34,398 nucleotides of DNA, from the IMG/VR virus record IMGVR_UViG_3300045135_003095, positions 1 to 34,398 of that record; one strand, given 5' to 3'. Shown piece after piece: positions 9,117 to 17,407 of the stretch (position 1 is its first letter; every line of letters starts with the position of its first letter). Made by a program: the position numbers and the translations under genes. Under the pieces are notes generated by a model. It did not search any database. It saw only the letters and a program-made list of their open reading frames with translations, and was not told where the DNA came from. The DNA comes from a virus.

Positions 9117-9136
9117 TTATTTCATGCTCCTCTCTT
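9117..9136 (-). promoter_or_regulatory. Two-codon ORF with strong RBS upstream of a TTG start
   Basis: On the minus strand GAGAGGAG leads into ATG AAA TAA. The next in-frame codons are GCT and TTG, where the 199-aa gene starts. The strong ribosome site therefore serves a Met-Lys-stop mini-ORF, and the gene must restart at TTG. This may be a translational control or an ancestral ATG start damaged by a point mutation. Confidence 0.6.
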
Positions 9137-9153
9137 TGCAAAACTTGGCATTT

Positions 9154-9993
9154 CTACTTATGGCAAGCGAGGCAGACTTTCTGCTGACCATATAGGTCAT
9201 CAATGTCAACGTGGCCTTCGTCAGGACGTAAAGGATTGATCCGCCGTTTCTTTTTTGCTTTTTCTAAACGCTTTTCGTGTTCGATTTTGATCTGCTGAAT
9301 ACGCTCCGGCTTCGAAAGCTCATCAAGGCTTTCACCTTGGCACCATGTGAAAGGAGACCCATCGTCAAGAGCCGTCTTTTCCATGTTTCGGGCGTTCTCG
9401 AAGGCTTCGGGATGGCGCTCTAATAGTCCCACCCATTCAATTTTACGCTGAAAGAAACAGAACGTACACCCGCTACGAGATCTCCAATCATAATATTTAG
9501 GCAAGCCAAGGCCTGAGTTCTCCAAGATTTCAAATACACCGGCTTTATCGACGTGGGCTTCGACGAAGGGCAAAACAGTCTCAATGTCTTTTTTTGACTG
9601 CAGCCCTTCCCGAAAGTTCTCATCAGCCCGGATCGCGACGTAAGATTTCACCTGAAAACCTTGGCTAATGAACTCTTCTTCAACCCACCTTTCGAATGGC
9701 ACCAATTTTAATTGAATGGTACACCAACGGGCTTGGGGAGATGGCAAGAAGTTGTTGTATTGCTTCAGATAAAATTTGAAATCACGCTGGGGATCTAAGT
9801 AACGAATTGGCTTTCCTAGATAGCCTTCCAACATATTGAGGTACTCATAGACCTCTTCCAATTCTTCGCCGGTATCCGTGAAGAAGTACTCTATATCCAA
9901 ATCGGGAAAGTTCTCGCGCATGTAAATGGCCAAAGCAGAACTGTCTTTGCCGCCAGATAATCCCAATACGTGTTTGGTCTTTTCCTCAGACAT
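9154..9993 (-). CDS. sspD: SspD-like PP-loop ATP pyrophosphatase (DndC/PAPS reductase family)
   Basis: A 279-residue member of the PAPS reductase/DndC family. The PP-loop SGGKDSS is at 13-19. FFTDTGEELEEVYEYL follows at 37-52, which is typical of the family's nucleotide site. Cysteines C91 (ARWCT), C176 and C179 (SGCTFCF), and C274 and C277 near the C terminus could hold an iron-sulfur cluster as in DndC. In the SspABCD pathway SspD activates the DNA backbone by ATP pyrophosphatase chemistry so that sulfur can replace a non-bridging oxygen. Its ATG overlaps the sspC stop by 8 nt and has AGAGGAAA upstream. The order sspB-sspC-sspD fits the known locus. Confidence 0.9.
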   Translation of the reverse strand: MSEEKTKHVLGLSGGKDSSALAIYMRENFPDLDIEYFFTDTGEELEEVYEYLNMLEGYLGKPIRYLDPQRDFKFYLKQYNNFLPSPQARWCTIQLKLVPFERWVEEEFISQGFQVKSYVAIRADENFREGLQSKKDIETVLPFVEAHVDKAGVFEILENSGLGLPKYYDWRSRSGCTFCFFQRKIEWVGLLERHPEAFENARNMEKTALDDGSPFTWCQGESLDELSKPERIQQIKIEHEKRLEKAKKKRRINPLRPDEGHVDIDDLYGQQKVCLACHK

Positions 9994-12900
9994 TATTTTC
10001 CTCTTTCTTAAGTAGAAATGCTAAGGCAGCAATCATTTCGCGGAACCCAACAGTCGCATTTTCCTTCGCCAACAATTTGGATATTTGTTCGCTCAAGTGC
10101 ATCGCCTCTTGTACCTGTTCAGGCGACAACTCGATGTCTTCTGTCCTCACATGGCCGTCGCCACTATTATGGAAGACCAAAGACAACGCATTGCGAGAGC
10201 TTTTCCGACCTTTGATATGGCCCATCGTTTCTAGAGTGTTGAATTTTCTGGCGTAGTTTGTTGCTTCAACGAACAGTTTATCGACGTCGTTGTCGATCCA
10301 AAGTTTGGCTGGTTTGTTGACAAGCATCCCTGCCAATTTCTCAATGCTGCTGGTTTCCATCGATAAAGTTGACAGGTTGGTTATGAATGTTTCCATTCGG
10401 TTGTCGCCGGCCATTTTTTGTACGTTCTTTGCCCTTTCGTGCAACCGTTCAAGAGATGCTGGTGAGGCAGTTGGAATGCCGACTTCCTTGAGAAGGTGGC
10501 GACGCAGATCGTCCATGACGTGTGCCTGATACGTACGCAGCTCGGATAGTGCGCCCTCAACCTTACCGAGCACTTCTTGAAGGGCAATTTCATCTCGAAG
10601 ATCTATTTCTCCAAAAAGATTTGGGATGTCGATCAATGTAAACTGTGCTGGATCTATTGCCCGAGCGAATAGACTCCGAACGAGTTTCGCGTTGTGTGAG
10701 ACTTTGGCCGTTTTCTTTGTCCAAGGCGGCACGCTATCGAAAAGGGCAATCAAACTCCGAGCAACGTCAAGTGGCGCGGTGGACCTTGGTATAGACTGCC
10801 CGAGGCGTGGTGGAATTTCAGCTAGCGCTTCGAGTAGGACCTTGGTCTTCGCGTCGAAATCCAAGTACCGCAAAGAACAATATTTCGGGGATTTTAAGAA
10901 ATAGTCCGCGTCAACTTGGGTGAGTTCCGGAGAGAACACGCCGTCCTGATAAGCGACAAGTTCGGATGCGTGGATTTTTGCAAAGAGGAAAGAAAAAATG
11001 GGTAGCAAACCGCCCTTAAGCCCATATGGAGGTTGGGTCCAAATTTTTTGATAGATTTCGACGAGCCCGACTGCACGATCTTTGTGAATCTTCAAATAAT
11101 TTAGCGTCCGCGTGAACAACATCGCCAAGCGTTGTGCTTTTTCATTGTTTGCTACCTCCGGATCGAGCAGCTTCCATTGGCCGCCTTTCAGAGCGTATAT
11201 ACCGTAGTCTTTCAGTACCGTCTCAAAGATCGCTCTTTCTGGGGGGAAAGATGAATAACCTAGGTTTTCTTCTCCTTCGTGCTCCAATAAATCGTAGAGA
11301 AATTGCTTTGTAGCACGGCTGGCGCTCGCCGAGACCTTCATGCGATTGATGAGTTCATTTTGAACAATCGGCGCGTGTTCATAGAGCGCGTTCGCAATAT
11401 TCGACGCAATTTGCGCGAGGCTCGCAGATTTGAACTCTTGGTCTAGTGCAGGACTGTCCCACGTGGCCTCAGTGAGCTTTTCGCTAATAAGGTTCCCAAT
11501 TTGTTGGCGCCGCAAATCAATCCGATCATAGACTTCGCGTCGCGCTATCTTGTCCTTTGAAAGCTCTGCCCTGTGTTCGCCAATTCGGGACAGCGCCACG
11601 AATTCCCGGATGGTATCAACATCGACTTCTGTAAGCTCTAGGGTTGTGACCGCAAAATGCTGTCGTAGCTCACTATTGTGTACATGTTCATTGATTGCAT
11701 CGCCGCTATTGCCGATATTTACGATGAACCGCGCAAAGTGCCCAGTCGAGGGGGAGAAATCGTCAATTGCACTAGTGCTTTGCTCAAGGTCGGCGAACGC
11801 AATATCGGCCCAGCGCATTGAGCCGGTTTCTAGAAAGTGACGTTTTGCGATGACGGTTGAACCCAGGAATTCTTGACCCAATCTATCCAAATCGATTGAG
11901 TTCTGTAGTTCCAATTCTTCAGCTAGAGCGACGTCAATATTGAAGTCACTTCCCTCGTGAAGGAAGATCGAATTGTTGTGCGACCTAACAGAAACCAGGT
12001 TAGCCACAACCAATTTATTTACTACGCGCTTGGCTTGTGGTCGACTAATCCCAAGAGCAATTGCCAAGGTGTCATGGTTCGCACTTAGGCCTGTTTCATG
12101 GCGGGTCAGCTCAAGCAAATGGACGCTTTTGATTGCGTCAACTAACTGGGCAAAATCGGGATCGATCGCCGCTAGCTTTTCATCAAGTTGACCTAACGTT
12201 TCCTTTGCGATGCTGAAGCTATGCGAATCTTGGCTTGCAGAGATCAGCCCACTCCAGTTGAGACTTAAGTAATCCCAAAGGTTGGGTAAGCTGAAGCCGC
12301 ATTTGTCGACGGTTCCAACTTGGTGTGTATCCAGATATGCCCGAAAACCTAGCGGTTCATTAGAGCTTAGGAATGTGAAAATGCTTCTTTGATTTTGGCC
12401 GTAGCTTCTCTTGCTGATCGGCCCCAAAACATAGGTCGTCAGAGGGTTCAGTGGCCAGCATCGTGTCAAAAGATTTGGAAGGTTTTTCGCTGGTGTTCGC
12501 TTGGTGGCAGAAAGATGTTTGAAGAAACGCTCGGACAAAACTTTTTGGTGCGACGGAGCGCAGTCGGAGTTTACTGCGTTTGAAATCAGCTCAATCTGTT
12601 CGGCACTGTTCAAGTTGAGGCCAATGTCGGCAAAACGCCCTTGAACTTTGCCCCATTCATCCCTGACCCGCTTGATCGCTGTTACTGCGTATTCCTGAAT
12701 GGACTGATGTAAAATGCCAATGAATACGAACCTACCACCGCTTCTCGCGGCGGCCTCTGCCAAAAGTTGGTACAAATAGACGTCGCCATCATTACTAACG
12801 GCATATTCCAAAAACTTCCCCATCTCGTCGACGATCAGAACGAGGCCGGAACCTTTATCCTCTGACCGCACGAAAGTTTCGATGGCTTCAACGAGTTCTT

Positions 12901-13360
12901 TACCGGAGAATTTCCTTTCTGTCGGAATTACCCCCAAATCGGCCAACCGATCCTGCAAGGCAGCCTTAAATGAGGACTTGGTTCCAACAATTGGAACGCT
13001 TGTCCATGAACCTACGTTCTTGAAAAAAGCTTTGGAAAGCGTGCTTCGCGTGCTCTCATAGTAGCATTTCGAAGCAGTATCCCTTTCTTCCTTCGAGCCA
13101 ACCAAAAAGGACAACAGGCTTTGTGCAAGCGTAGATTTTCCACTTCCATAAGGCCCTGTCCAGGTGAAAGCACCCTGAGGTGTGTCGCCCAACTGATGCT
13201 CGGCAAGGGTTCTTAAAAATTGATCAATTGTATTGGAATAGATCAACTTTTGGCTTGTTTCGGGAGCATCATCAATCCTTGATGAACGAACAAATTGCTC
13301 CCGTATCGGGATAACGTCGGATAGCATTTTGCGGTCGAGCTTGTTCATAAGTGTCGCCAT
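9986..13360 (-). CDS. sspC: SspC-like large P-loop ATPase
   Basis: A 1124-residue protein with Walker A GPYGSGKST at 69-77, Walker B LVLIVDEMG at 173-181 and a sensor-like FIGILHQS at 213-220, that is, a STAND/AAA-type ATPase core. About 700 residues of mostly helical, unrecognised sequence follow, including a winged-helix-like stretch near 430-460 (ALGISRPQAKRVVNKLV). The position between sspB and sspD and the size identify it as SspC, the ATPase of the single-strand phosphorothioation machinery. Two starts are possible: ATG at 13360 (16-nt overlap with sspB) or ATG at 13348 (ATGA overlap). Neither has a clear Shine-Dalgarno, so translation is presumably coupled to sspB. Confidence 0.88.
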   Translation of the reverse strand: MATLMNKLDRKMLSDVIPIREQFVRSSRIDDAPETSQKLIYSNTIDQFLRTLAEHQLGDTPQGAFTWTGPYGSGKSTLAQSLLSFLVGSKEERDTASKCYYESTRSTLSKAFFKNVGSWTSVPIVGTKSSFKAALQDRLADLGVIPTERKFSGKELVEAIETFVRSEDKGSGLVLIVDEMGKFLEYAVSNDGDVYLYQLLAEAAARSGGRFVFIGILHQSIQEYAVTAIKRVRDEWGKVQGRFADIGLNLNSAEQIELISNAVNSDCAPSHQKVLSERFFKHLSATKRTPAKNLPNLLTRCWPLNPLTTYVLGPISKRSYGQNQRSIFTFLSSNEPLGFRAYLDTHQVGTVDKCGFSLPNLWDYLSLNWSGLISASQDSHSFSIAKETLGQLDEKLAAIDPDFAQLVDAIKSVHLLELTRHETGLSANHDTLAIALGISRPQAKRVVNKLVVANLVSVRSHNNSIFLHEGSDFNIDVALAEELELQNSIDLDRLGQEFLGSTVIAKRHFLETGSMRWADIAFADLEQSTSAIDDFSPSTGHFARFIVNIGNSGDAINEHVHNSELRQHFAVTTLELTEVDVDTIREFVALSRIGEHRAELSKDKIARREVYDRIDLRRQQIGNLISEKLTEATWDSPALDQEFKSASLAQIASNIANALYEHAPIVQNELINRMKVSASASRATKQFLYDLLEHEGEENLGYSSFPPERAIFETVLKDYGIYALKGGQWKLLDPEVANNEKAQRLAMLFTRTLNYLKIHKDRAVGLVEIYQKIWTQPPYGLKGGLLPIFSFLFAKIHASELVAYQDGVFSPELTQVDADYFLKSPKYCSLRYLDFDAKTKVLLEALAEIPPRLGQSIPRSTAPLDVARSLIALFDSVPPWTKKTAKVSHNAKLVRSLFARAIDPAQFTLIDIPNLFGEIDLRDEIALQEVLGKVEGALSELRTYQAHVMDDLRRHLLKEVGIPTASPASLERLHERAKNVQKMAGDNRMETFITNLSTLSMETSSIEKLAGMLVNKPAKLWIDNDVDKLFVEATNYARKFNTLETMGHIKGRKSSRNALSLVFHNSGDGHVRTEDIELSPEQVQEAMHLSEQISKLLAKENATVGFREMIAALAFLLKKEENNV

Positions 13361-14253
13361 AGATTTTTCAAAAGTTCAGGCTTGAATTTTCGTTGGTTCT
13401 TGAAGATTTGGACAATTCCAGCAGTCTCAGAAACTTCCAGCATACCATTTGTGCGGTCTGAAATACGAGCAACGCGATCCAAGAGCTCTGTCTCGCTCAG
13501 TGCAAAAATCCGGCCTGGTGATCGCGCACTGTAGAGCAATGTGTCGAGTTTGATCGAAGTGGAGTTCGCGTCCGTAGAATCCCAAAAATCATGTATCGCG
13601 CTAATCAAAAGACCATCGCTCAAGGATTTCTTCGGGCCTATGGCAATGGAATATGTCCCATCATGGTTCATACGTATTAGCCCCAACTCTTGAAGTGGAT
13701 AAGAGATCTCATCCTCGGAGCGGTGTGATGAATTTTTTCCCCCACAGTACATTGAAAGCGTGACCGACACATCAGTCTTTAGGGTCTTTTGAGCAGGCGC
13801 TGAGCGTTCGTTTTTCTCGCAATACTCAACCAACCTGCGCTCAAGGTGCTCACGACTAAAGGAAGCCGAGTTTAGATGAGAGAATACCCAGTATATTGTT
13901 GTGTTTAAGGGATTTTTCGCTATCTCATAGTGAACCTTCCATAAGGTTGAACTTTTTTCAAGATATGGATCAAGGTCCTTCATGACGGCAATCGCGTAGT
14001 CACTTGCCTCGTAGCCGTGCTCACCTTTTAGAATGAAATTTGACGCTAGCGCCCAATGCTTGATTGCGTTCACCATATTCTTGCCGACGCCGAAGCGGAT
14101 GATGCTGTCGTTAGAAGAAAAGGGGTTTCCATGCCCTTCTTTCCGCTTCACTTCATGAAATGCCTTTTCAAGCCATCCGTGACGCAGAGCAAATGAATCG
14201 TGCCCCGTAAAGCTTACAGGCATATTGCTGCCGTTAATTGTTGTATTGTTCAT
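13345..14253 (-). CDS. sspB: SspB-like DUF4007 protein
   Basis: A 302-residue DUF4007 protein. The N-terminal signature is clear: SFTGHDSFALRHGWLEKA, then NDSIIRFGVGKNMVNAIKHW, then an acidic mid-region ending in YPLQELGLI, typical of the family. SspB is the DUF4007 subunit of SspABCD and is reported to nick DNA during single-strand phosphorothioation. I chose the ATG at 14253, seven nt after GGAG. A TTG at 14265 would add four residues, but the GGAG lies inside that extension. It is the first gene of the minus-strand operon and is divergent from sspA across about 120 bp with several inverted repeats. Confidence 0.92.
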   Translation of the reverse strand: MNNTTINGSNMPVSFTGHDSFALRHGWLEKAFHEVKRKEGHGNPFSSNDSIIRFGVGKNMVNAIKHWALASNFILKGEHGYEASDYAIAVMKDLDPYLEKSSTLWKVHYEIAKNPLNTTIYWVFSHLNSASFSREHLERRLVEYCEKNERSAPAQKTLKTDVSVTLSMYCGGKNSSHRSEDEISYPLQELGLIRMNHDGTYSIAIGPKKSLSDGLLISAIHDFWDSTDANSTSIKLDTLLYSARSPGRIFALSETELLDRVARISDRTNGMLEVSETAGIVQIFKNQRKFKPELLKNLWRHL

Positions 14254-14282
14254 TTTGTGCTCCAATGTATGGGCAACCTAGT

Positions 14283-14294
14283 CCAACACGTTGG
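14283..14294. repeat. Inverted repeat CCAAC-AC-GTTGG
   Basis: First of three short inverted repeats in the sspB/sspA divergent promoter region. It has 5-bp arms and a 2-bp centre and sits nearest the sspB side, at about 30-41 bp from its ATG. It may be an operator. Confidence 0.4.
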
Positions 14295-14304
14295 TGCGGT
14301 CAAA

Positions 14305-14334
14305 TTGCTATTGGTGAACTCCACCAGGAATAAT
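14305..14334 (+). promoter_or_regulatory. Possible sspA promoter with inverted repeat in the spacer
   Basis: TTGCTA (14305-14310) and AATAAT (14329-14334) are separated by 18 bp and lie about 40 bp before the sspA start. A TGGTG-AACTC-CACCA inverted repeat (14312-14326) fills the spacer, where a bound repressor would block polymerase. The match is modest and comes from inspection only. Confidence 0.35.
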
Positions 14335-14350
14335 TCTCAAACCACTTCAT

Positions 14351-14363
14351 CTACATGTTGTAG
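14351..14363. repeat. Inverted repeat CTACA-TGT-TGTAG
   Basis: Third inverted repeat of the divergent region, with 5-bp arms. It ends at the G-run (14363-14367) that serves as the sspA ribosome binding site. As RNA it could form a small hairpin in the sspA leader; as DNA it could be an operator. Confidence 0.35.
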
Positions 14364-14372
14364 GGGGCACGA

Positions 14373-15527
14373 TTGAAAGTTATATATCTAGATCATCAGG
14401 CGACAACGCCGATAGAAGCCGAAGTCGAAACCTACATGCGGCCTTTTTGGTCGGAGAGGTTTGGAAACCCACATGCCACCGAACATGCCATCGGGCTCAA
14501 CGCTGCAAGAGTCGTGGATGAGGCTCGCACGTCGGTTGCGTCGACATTGGCGTGCGAAATGGATGAAGTCTTCTTTACTTCAGGAGCTACTGAAGGAAAC
14601 AATCAAGTCATTTTTGGCATTTGCGCCTCACAGGCGATCGAGCAAAGCAGGAAACGTGTCATTGTGTCTGAAATTGAACATAAATGTGTTCAAGAGGCCG
14701 CCAAATATTGGACTTCGATCTTTGGGTTGGATCTGCAAATATTGGGAGTGGATCGGTTTGGATACGTTGACCTTGAGCAACTTGAAAACCTTTTGAAAAC
14801 TCCAACGCGGCTCGTTTCAATAATGGCCGTGAATAACGAGATTGGGACGATCCAAAACCTGAATCGGATTTCAGAAATGGTTTGGGATGCGGGTGCATTA
14901 TTTCATTCCGATTGTGCCCAGGCATTGAAGGCCCTGCCACAGCTAGAGGTATCTGATTTTGCCGACCTCGCGACTTTTTCCGGTCATAAAATTGGAGGGC
15001 CGCAAGGCGTAGGAGCGTGTTTCATTTCCGCGGATCTCCAAAATTCAATCTCGCCTTTGATACTCGGTGGAGGACAACAAAATGGAATACGCGCAGGCAC
15101 CCTACCTTTACCTCTGGTTGCGGGTGTTGGAAAAGCTTTTGAGCTTCGTTCCCGCTTGGGCGCGGTAAACGAAGAAGCGATCCGGACTAAATACCTTCGC
15201 GACAATTTCTTTGGGCGGCTTCGGGATGCGCGGCCCGAAATTTTGCTGAATGGACCATCGCTAGATGAGCGCCACGCTGGAAATTTAAATATTCAATTCC
15301 CGAATACGCCAACCGTTGAGCTACTCGCACGACTACGGAGCAACATTGCGGCCTCTAGTGGATCAGCGTGCAGTTCTGGAGCCATCAATCCGAGCTATGT
15401 GCTGAGGGCAATCGGCCTGAATGACGCCGAGGCAAAAAGTTCAGTCAGATTTGGTTTCTCAGAGAAGAATAATCTAGCCGAACTCAACAAGGCGCTTGAA
15501 TTGATATTGGTGGCTCTGACAACTTGA
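14373..15527 (+). CDS. sspA: SspA-like cysteine desulfurase (IscS/NifS family)
   Basis: A 384-residue PLP-dependent cysteine desulfurase. The internal-aldimine lysine is K206 in TFSGHKIGGPQG. The catalytic cysteine is C333 in SSGSACSSGA. H104 in SEIEHKCVQ stacks on the cofactor. The length and start (YLDHQATTP) match IscS/DndA-type enzymes. It should mobilise sulfur from cysteine to SspD for DNA phosphorothioation. The start codon is TTG, six nt after GGGGG, with no better ATG nearby. Transcription is divergent from sspBCD. It is the last defence gene before the prophage. A housekeeping IscS is possible in principle but unlikely given the neighbours. Confidence 0.93.
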   Translation: MKVIYLDHQATTPIEAEVETYMRPFWSERFGNPHATEHAIGLNAARVVDEARTSVASTLACEMDEVFFTSGATEGNNQVIFGICASQAIEQSRKRVIVSEIEHKCVQEAAKYWTSIFGLDLQILGVDRFGYVDLEQLENLLKTPTRLVSIMAVNNEIGTIQNLNRISEMVWDAGALFHSDCAQALKALPQLEVSDFADLATFSGHKIGGPQGVGACFISADLQNSISPLILGGGQQNGIRAGTLPLPLVAGVGKAFELRSRLGAVNEEAIRTKYLRDNFFGRLRDARPEILLNGPSLDERHAGNLNIQFPNTPTVELLARLRSNIAASSGSACSSGAINPSYVLRAIGLNDAEAKSSVRFGFSEKNNLAELNKALELILVALTT

Positions 15528-15660
15528 TCTCACCATTTCGTCAGAGTTCGTTGGTCTCGTTGGCAGATTTTGGGCGGCGATCACCAAGTATAATTGACCT
15601 TACATCAAGTTTGCTGGTGTCATCCCAGCGCACCATTGGCTTCACCCGTCGTGCTAATCT
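15528..15660. other. Junction between defence island and prophage
   Basis: These 133 bp hold no gene. A consensus-like TATAAT lies at 15589-15594 on the plus strand without a plus-strand gene downstream, and a small hairpin (GCTGG, 7-nt loop, CCAGC) lies at 15613-15629. This is where low-GC island DNA gives way to GC-rich late phage genes, so a prophage attachment core could be here. No tRNA fragment was recognised. Confidence 0.5.
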
Positions 15661-16167
15661 TTAAGAGACCTCCCTCACAAACACCCGCCCCCCATTTGGG
15701 CTTGGCAACCCAATATCCACAATCCCAGGCAGCGCCGCCGCCCAATCCTCCATCTCCTTTGAGGGAAGCGTATGCGCCAGAGTATGCGTCAGCGCCGGAT
15801 TGCTGCGCCGCGAGGCCTCAGTCAGCGAGAACGTCCCCCCGCTTCCCCAATAGTCCGGATGGAGATAGACAAAGTGCGAGCAGCCCATCTTACCAAGATC
15901 ATAGCCCTCGCGCGCCAGATGCACCTTGATTGGAAGCCACTCCGGCCCGGAGATAAAGTGATGGCAAAGGCCAAGACAGGTCACCCCGACCAGCTGGTCG
16001 CCATCCCAAGCCAGAGCCGCTGTGTCGCCACGCTTGGCAAAGGCCTCAAGGGAGGACACCGCATCAAGGGGATCTCGCCCCGTCTTTGCACGCACGGCGG
16101 CAACGATCACCGCCAACTGCTCAAAGTGCTCGGCCGCATCGGCCAGTTTCACCTGCTCATAGCGCAT
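15661..16167 (-). CDS. GNAT-like acetyltransferase-fold phage protein
   Basis: A 168-residue protein at the end of the late operon. The stretch LAWDGDQLVGVTCLG, then SHFVYLHPDYWGSGG, looks like strands 2-4 of a GNAT fold with a weak acetyl-CoA loop (WGSGG). No function is certain. It follows the fibre-associated 143-aa gene by 3 nt, so it is co-transcribed with the tail-fibre genes and could modify a fibre or a host surface target. It is the phage gene nearest sspA. Confidence 0.5.
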   Translation of the reverse strand: MRYEQVKLADAAEHFEQLAVIVAAVRAKTGRDPLDAVSSLEAFAKRGDTAALAWDGDQLVGVTCLGLCHHFISGPEWLPIKVHLAREGYDLGKMGCSHFVYLHPDYWGSGGTFSLTEASRRSNPALTHTLAHTLPSKEMEDWAAALPGIVDIGLPSPNGGRVFVREVS

Positions 16168-16170
16168 GAG

Positions 16171-16602
16171 TTATACCTCGATTGTTTCTGCAAGACGGAA
16201 CAGCTGGTCCAGATCCGCGTCTGAGAGCGCGGTGCCATCTGGCCAAGTGACATAGGCCGAGAGCGCATTCAAAAGCGGGCTTTGACGACGGAAACTCGTC
16301 GCCTCACGCCAGGCGAGCTGCGTCATCGCATCCAGCCCCGCCATGAGCGCCTCGACTTGATCCAAGAGACCCATCTGCAAAAGCGCCGCCTTGGCCTGCA
16401 GGCGGCTGACGACGATCTCACGCTCCGCTGAGGGTGTCACATCAAACGCCGGGTCAAACGGTGTCACAGCCCCGAACTCCCCAGCCTCAGCGCGATCGAA
16501 CAGGTCCGAGGATCCATCCCGATCCACAACCCGCAGCGCGCCATCGTCCATTTCCAAGCGGATCGAACCCAGATCCGCCGTCACATATTGAGGGTTTTTC
16601 AT
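16171..16602 (-). CDS. Tail-fibre-associated protein, unknown
   Basis: A 143-residue acidic protein encoded directly after the 253-aa fibre gene, with start and stop overlapping by a few bases. The N-terminal half is beta-rich. The C-terminal half contains LQAKAALLQMGLLDQVEAL and a WREATSFRRQSPLLNAL stretch, a helical pattern common in phage fibre-assembly or baseplate accessory proteins. I do not recognise a family. The position suggests a fibre chaperone. Confidence 0.5.
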   Translation of the reverse strand: MKNPQYVTADLGSIRLEMDDGALRVVDRDGSSDLFDRAEAGEFGAVTPFDPAFDVTPSAEREIVVSRLQAKAALLQMGLLDQVEALMAGLDAMTQLAWREATSFRRQSPLLNALSAYVTWPDGTALSDADLDQLFRLAETIEV

Positions 16603-17363
16603 CAGTCATTCTCCACAAGAGCATAAACGCCGGGAATGAGGTTTTCCCCGCCGGTCTTGAAACGCACGTTCTGAATCCGGGCGTAGCCGTAGTAATCAAC
16701 AACCTCTTTCCCTGAGCCAACCTGACGATGTGAAGCCAGGCATTGAACGCTAACGCGATCCCCCGGCGCCACATCCACATCAACAGATTTGTAGCTGTAA
16801 CTTGTGCCCGTGACCGTCCAGCTGCCCATGACAGTCTCGGTGCCATTCCGAAGCCGCGTCACACGGAAATAGGCCGGCTCGGTCGAACTTGATGAGGCAT
16901 CAAAGCTCACCCGGATCGTGCCATCTTGGGCAAACTCGAACAGGTGCTGCGTGAGATAGCCGCTGTAGTAGTTTGTGTTTTGCCAATAGGCATCCAAGCG
17001 ACTGCGGATGGTCTCGCCTGCCGTCAGGGACGTGCCCCCAGAACTGGCCAGCGCCGCAATCGCCTGTGCCACCCGCTCCGGCGTCATCAGCTTGGTGCTG
17101 ACTGTGCCCGCCTCGGCCTCTGCTTGGCTGGCGATATCTGCCGCCAGCGTGCGATTGGCCGCAAGCGAGCCGCCCCCGGTCAATCCCGTGCCTGCCGAGA
17201 TCAGCCTGCCAGAATTCACGATCTCAACAATGGCCTCCGTGCCATCATCTTTTTTAAGGAACAGCCGACCGTCATAGGTATTGACGGCCAACTCCCCGAG
17301 CTCAAGCTGCGTGGTGGTGGGCAGTTTGCCCGCCACACTCGAGCGTTTCATCTTCAGAGCCAT
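16602..17363 (-). CDS. Tail-fibre/receptor-binding protein
   Basis: A 253-residue fibre protein. The N-terminal motif KMKRSSVAGKLPTT, then LELGELAVNTYDGRLFLKKDDG, is the attachment module seen on many phage fibres and on major tropism determinants. It is followed by SAGTGLTGGGSLAANRTLA, a typical fibre repeat. The C-terminal 130 residues are a beta-rich, tyrosine-rich domain (YYSGYLTQHLF, VDYYGYARIQNVRF), probably the receptor-binding tip. The N-terminal module echoes that of the upstream 419-aa fibre, so the phage carries two fibres of related design. Confidence 0.75.
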   Translation of the reverse strand: MALKMKRSSVAGKLPTTTQLELGELAVNTYDGRLFLKKDDGTEAIVEIVNSGRLISAGTGLTGGGSLAANRTLAADIASQAEAEAGTVSTKLMTPERVAQAIAALASSGGTSLTAGETIRSRLDAYWQNTNYYSGYLTQHLFEFAQDGTIRVSFDASSSSTEPAYFRVTRLRNGTETVMGSWTVTGTSYSYKSVDVDVAPGDRVSVQCLASHRQVGSGKEVVDYYGYARIQNVRFKTGGENLIPGVYALVEND

Positions 17364-17407
17364 ATGGTCTGCCTCCTGTTGTGCCTATTTAGATGAGGGG
17401 AACGGGA

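Noticed and set aside
6575-14253. A classical DndBCDE/DndFGH locus
   Set aside because: DUF4007 protein, large ATPase and the gene order fit SspBCD; no DndD (SMC-like), DndE or DndFGH is seen.
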